Source: GWF sp031972135 (GTDB lineage: Bacteria; Patescibacteriota; Microgenomatia; UBA1400; UBA12108). From it: a DNA stretch of 52,011 nt. The notes under the pieces were generated by a model, which was given only the letters and a program-made list of their open reading frames with translations, had not been told where the DNA came from and made no database searches. The stretch is from the NCBI GenBank assembly GCA_031972135.1, contig DALYFH010000003.1:1-52011 (forward strand), given 5' to 3'. How positions within the stretch are numbered: position 1 is the stretch's first letter; each line of letters begins with the position of its first letter. The position numbers and the translations under genes were made by a program. This document shows positions 51,883-52,011 of this stretch, one piece after another.

Positions 51883-52011
51883 CCTCAGATCTTACTCCGA
51901 TAGCTACTGTCATCAAGCACTATGAGGGAGTAGATCCGGTGATCGCTCAGGTCCTGCCAGAGATCAATTGGGCAGATTGGTTTGAGGATAGGGCGAGCTC
52001 GGATCATTTTT
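51879..52011 (+). CDS. Start of an HhH-GPD-type DNA glycosylase-like gene (3' partial)
   Basis: ATGA overlap with the phosphatase gene starts a frame that is open to the window end (44 codons). The visible part, HYEGVDPVIAQVLPEINWADW followed by EDRASSDHF, resembles the region before the helix-hairpin-helix core of 3-methyladenine DNA glycosylase II proteins. The core itself is outside the window, so the call is tentative. Confidence 0.4.
   Translation, partial: MTSDLTPIATVIKHYEGVDPVIAQVLPEINWADWFEDRASSDHF

Overview
This window looks like a scaffold from a Candidate Phyla Radiation (Patescibacteria) genome. The evidence is a divergent 16S gene with changes at normally invariant primer sites, a self-splicing-type intron inside the 23S gene, 16S and 23S genes set 5 kb apart, compact operons, and a surface inventory of CAP-domain, Pro/Thr-linker and sortase-anchored proteins. 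Release factor 2 is present and many genes end in TGA, so the standard bacterial code applies. I cannot fix the phylum by eye; Microgenomates or Katanobacteria-like lineages are reasonable candidates.

Layout. 0-5.3 kb: an Nramp-like metal transporter (cut at the left edge), an ATP-cone/Mrr-type nuclease, a signal peptidase I fused to a CAP-like domain, a MurF-type ligase and an Fe/Mn superoxide dismutase. 5.3-6.2 kb: a free-standing homing-type nuclease next to an aberrant tRNA-Pro(GGG)-like gene. 6.3-12.4 kb: a VIT/CCC1-type transporter, a MacA-MacB-like efflux system, endonuclease IV and RF2. 12.5-15.9 kb: an anchored unknown, then FtsE, FtsX and a coiled-coil C39-like peptidase that together look like a cell-wall hydrolase activation module. 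16-20.5 kb: two Cys-rich surface proteins sharing a module, a Pro-rich surface protein, VanZ-like and GalE.

20.5-31.2 kb: the rRNA region. 16S stands alone. It is followed by an operon of small envelope proteins (RHH regulator, YtxH, YggT, GlsB, DUF3096, LapA-like) and a Nudix enzyme, then a minus-strand unit GIY-YIG / tRNA-Ile / small membrane protein flanked by a partial tRNA-Ile duplication, then a membrane protein and a HAD phosphatase. tRNA-Ala, 23S (with a 288-nt group I intron in the peptidyl-transferase centre) and 5S follow. The two tRNAs normally found in a 16S-23S spacer are both here, but spread over 5 kb.

31.2-45.6 kb: a glycan-assembly region. It opens with a 1,524-residue protein that joins two GT2 modules, a flippase-like module and a GT4 module. 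An AT-rich group follows: two tandem GT2 enzymes, a GT4 enzyme, a GT-C-like membrane protein, a COG4091-type oxidoreductase and a GH140/DUF4038-like hydrolase. After these come a second GT-C protein and a membrane-anchored glycosidase-like protein. 45.7-52 kb: a LAATG-tailed surface protein beside its probable sortase, another CAP protein, RmlA, RarA and small enzymes.

Two patterns cut across the window. Many genes have a -10 hexamer ending 6-8 nt before the start codon and no Shine-Dalgarno sequence, which predicts leaderless transcripts. Three runs of N mark scaffold gaps: one is flanked by identical 55-nt ends (probably no real gap), and one falsely joins two genes into a single ORF.
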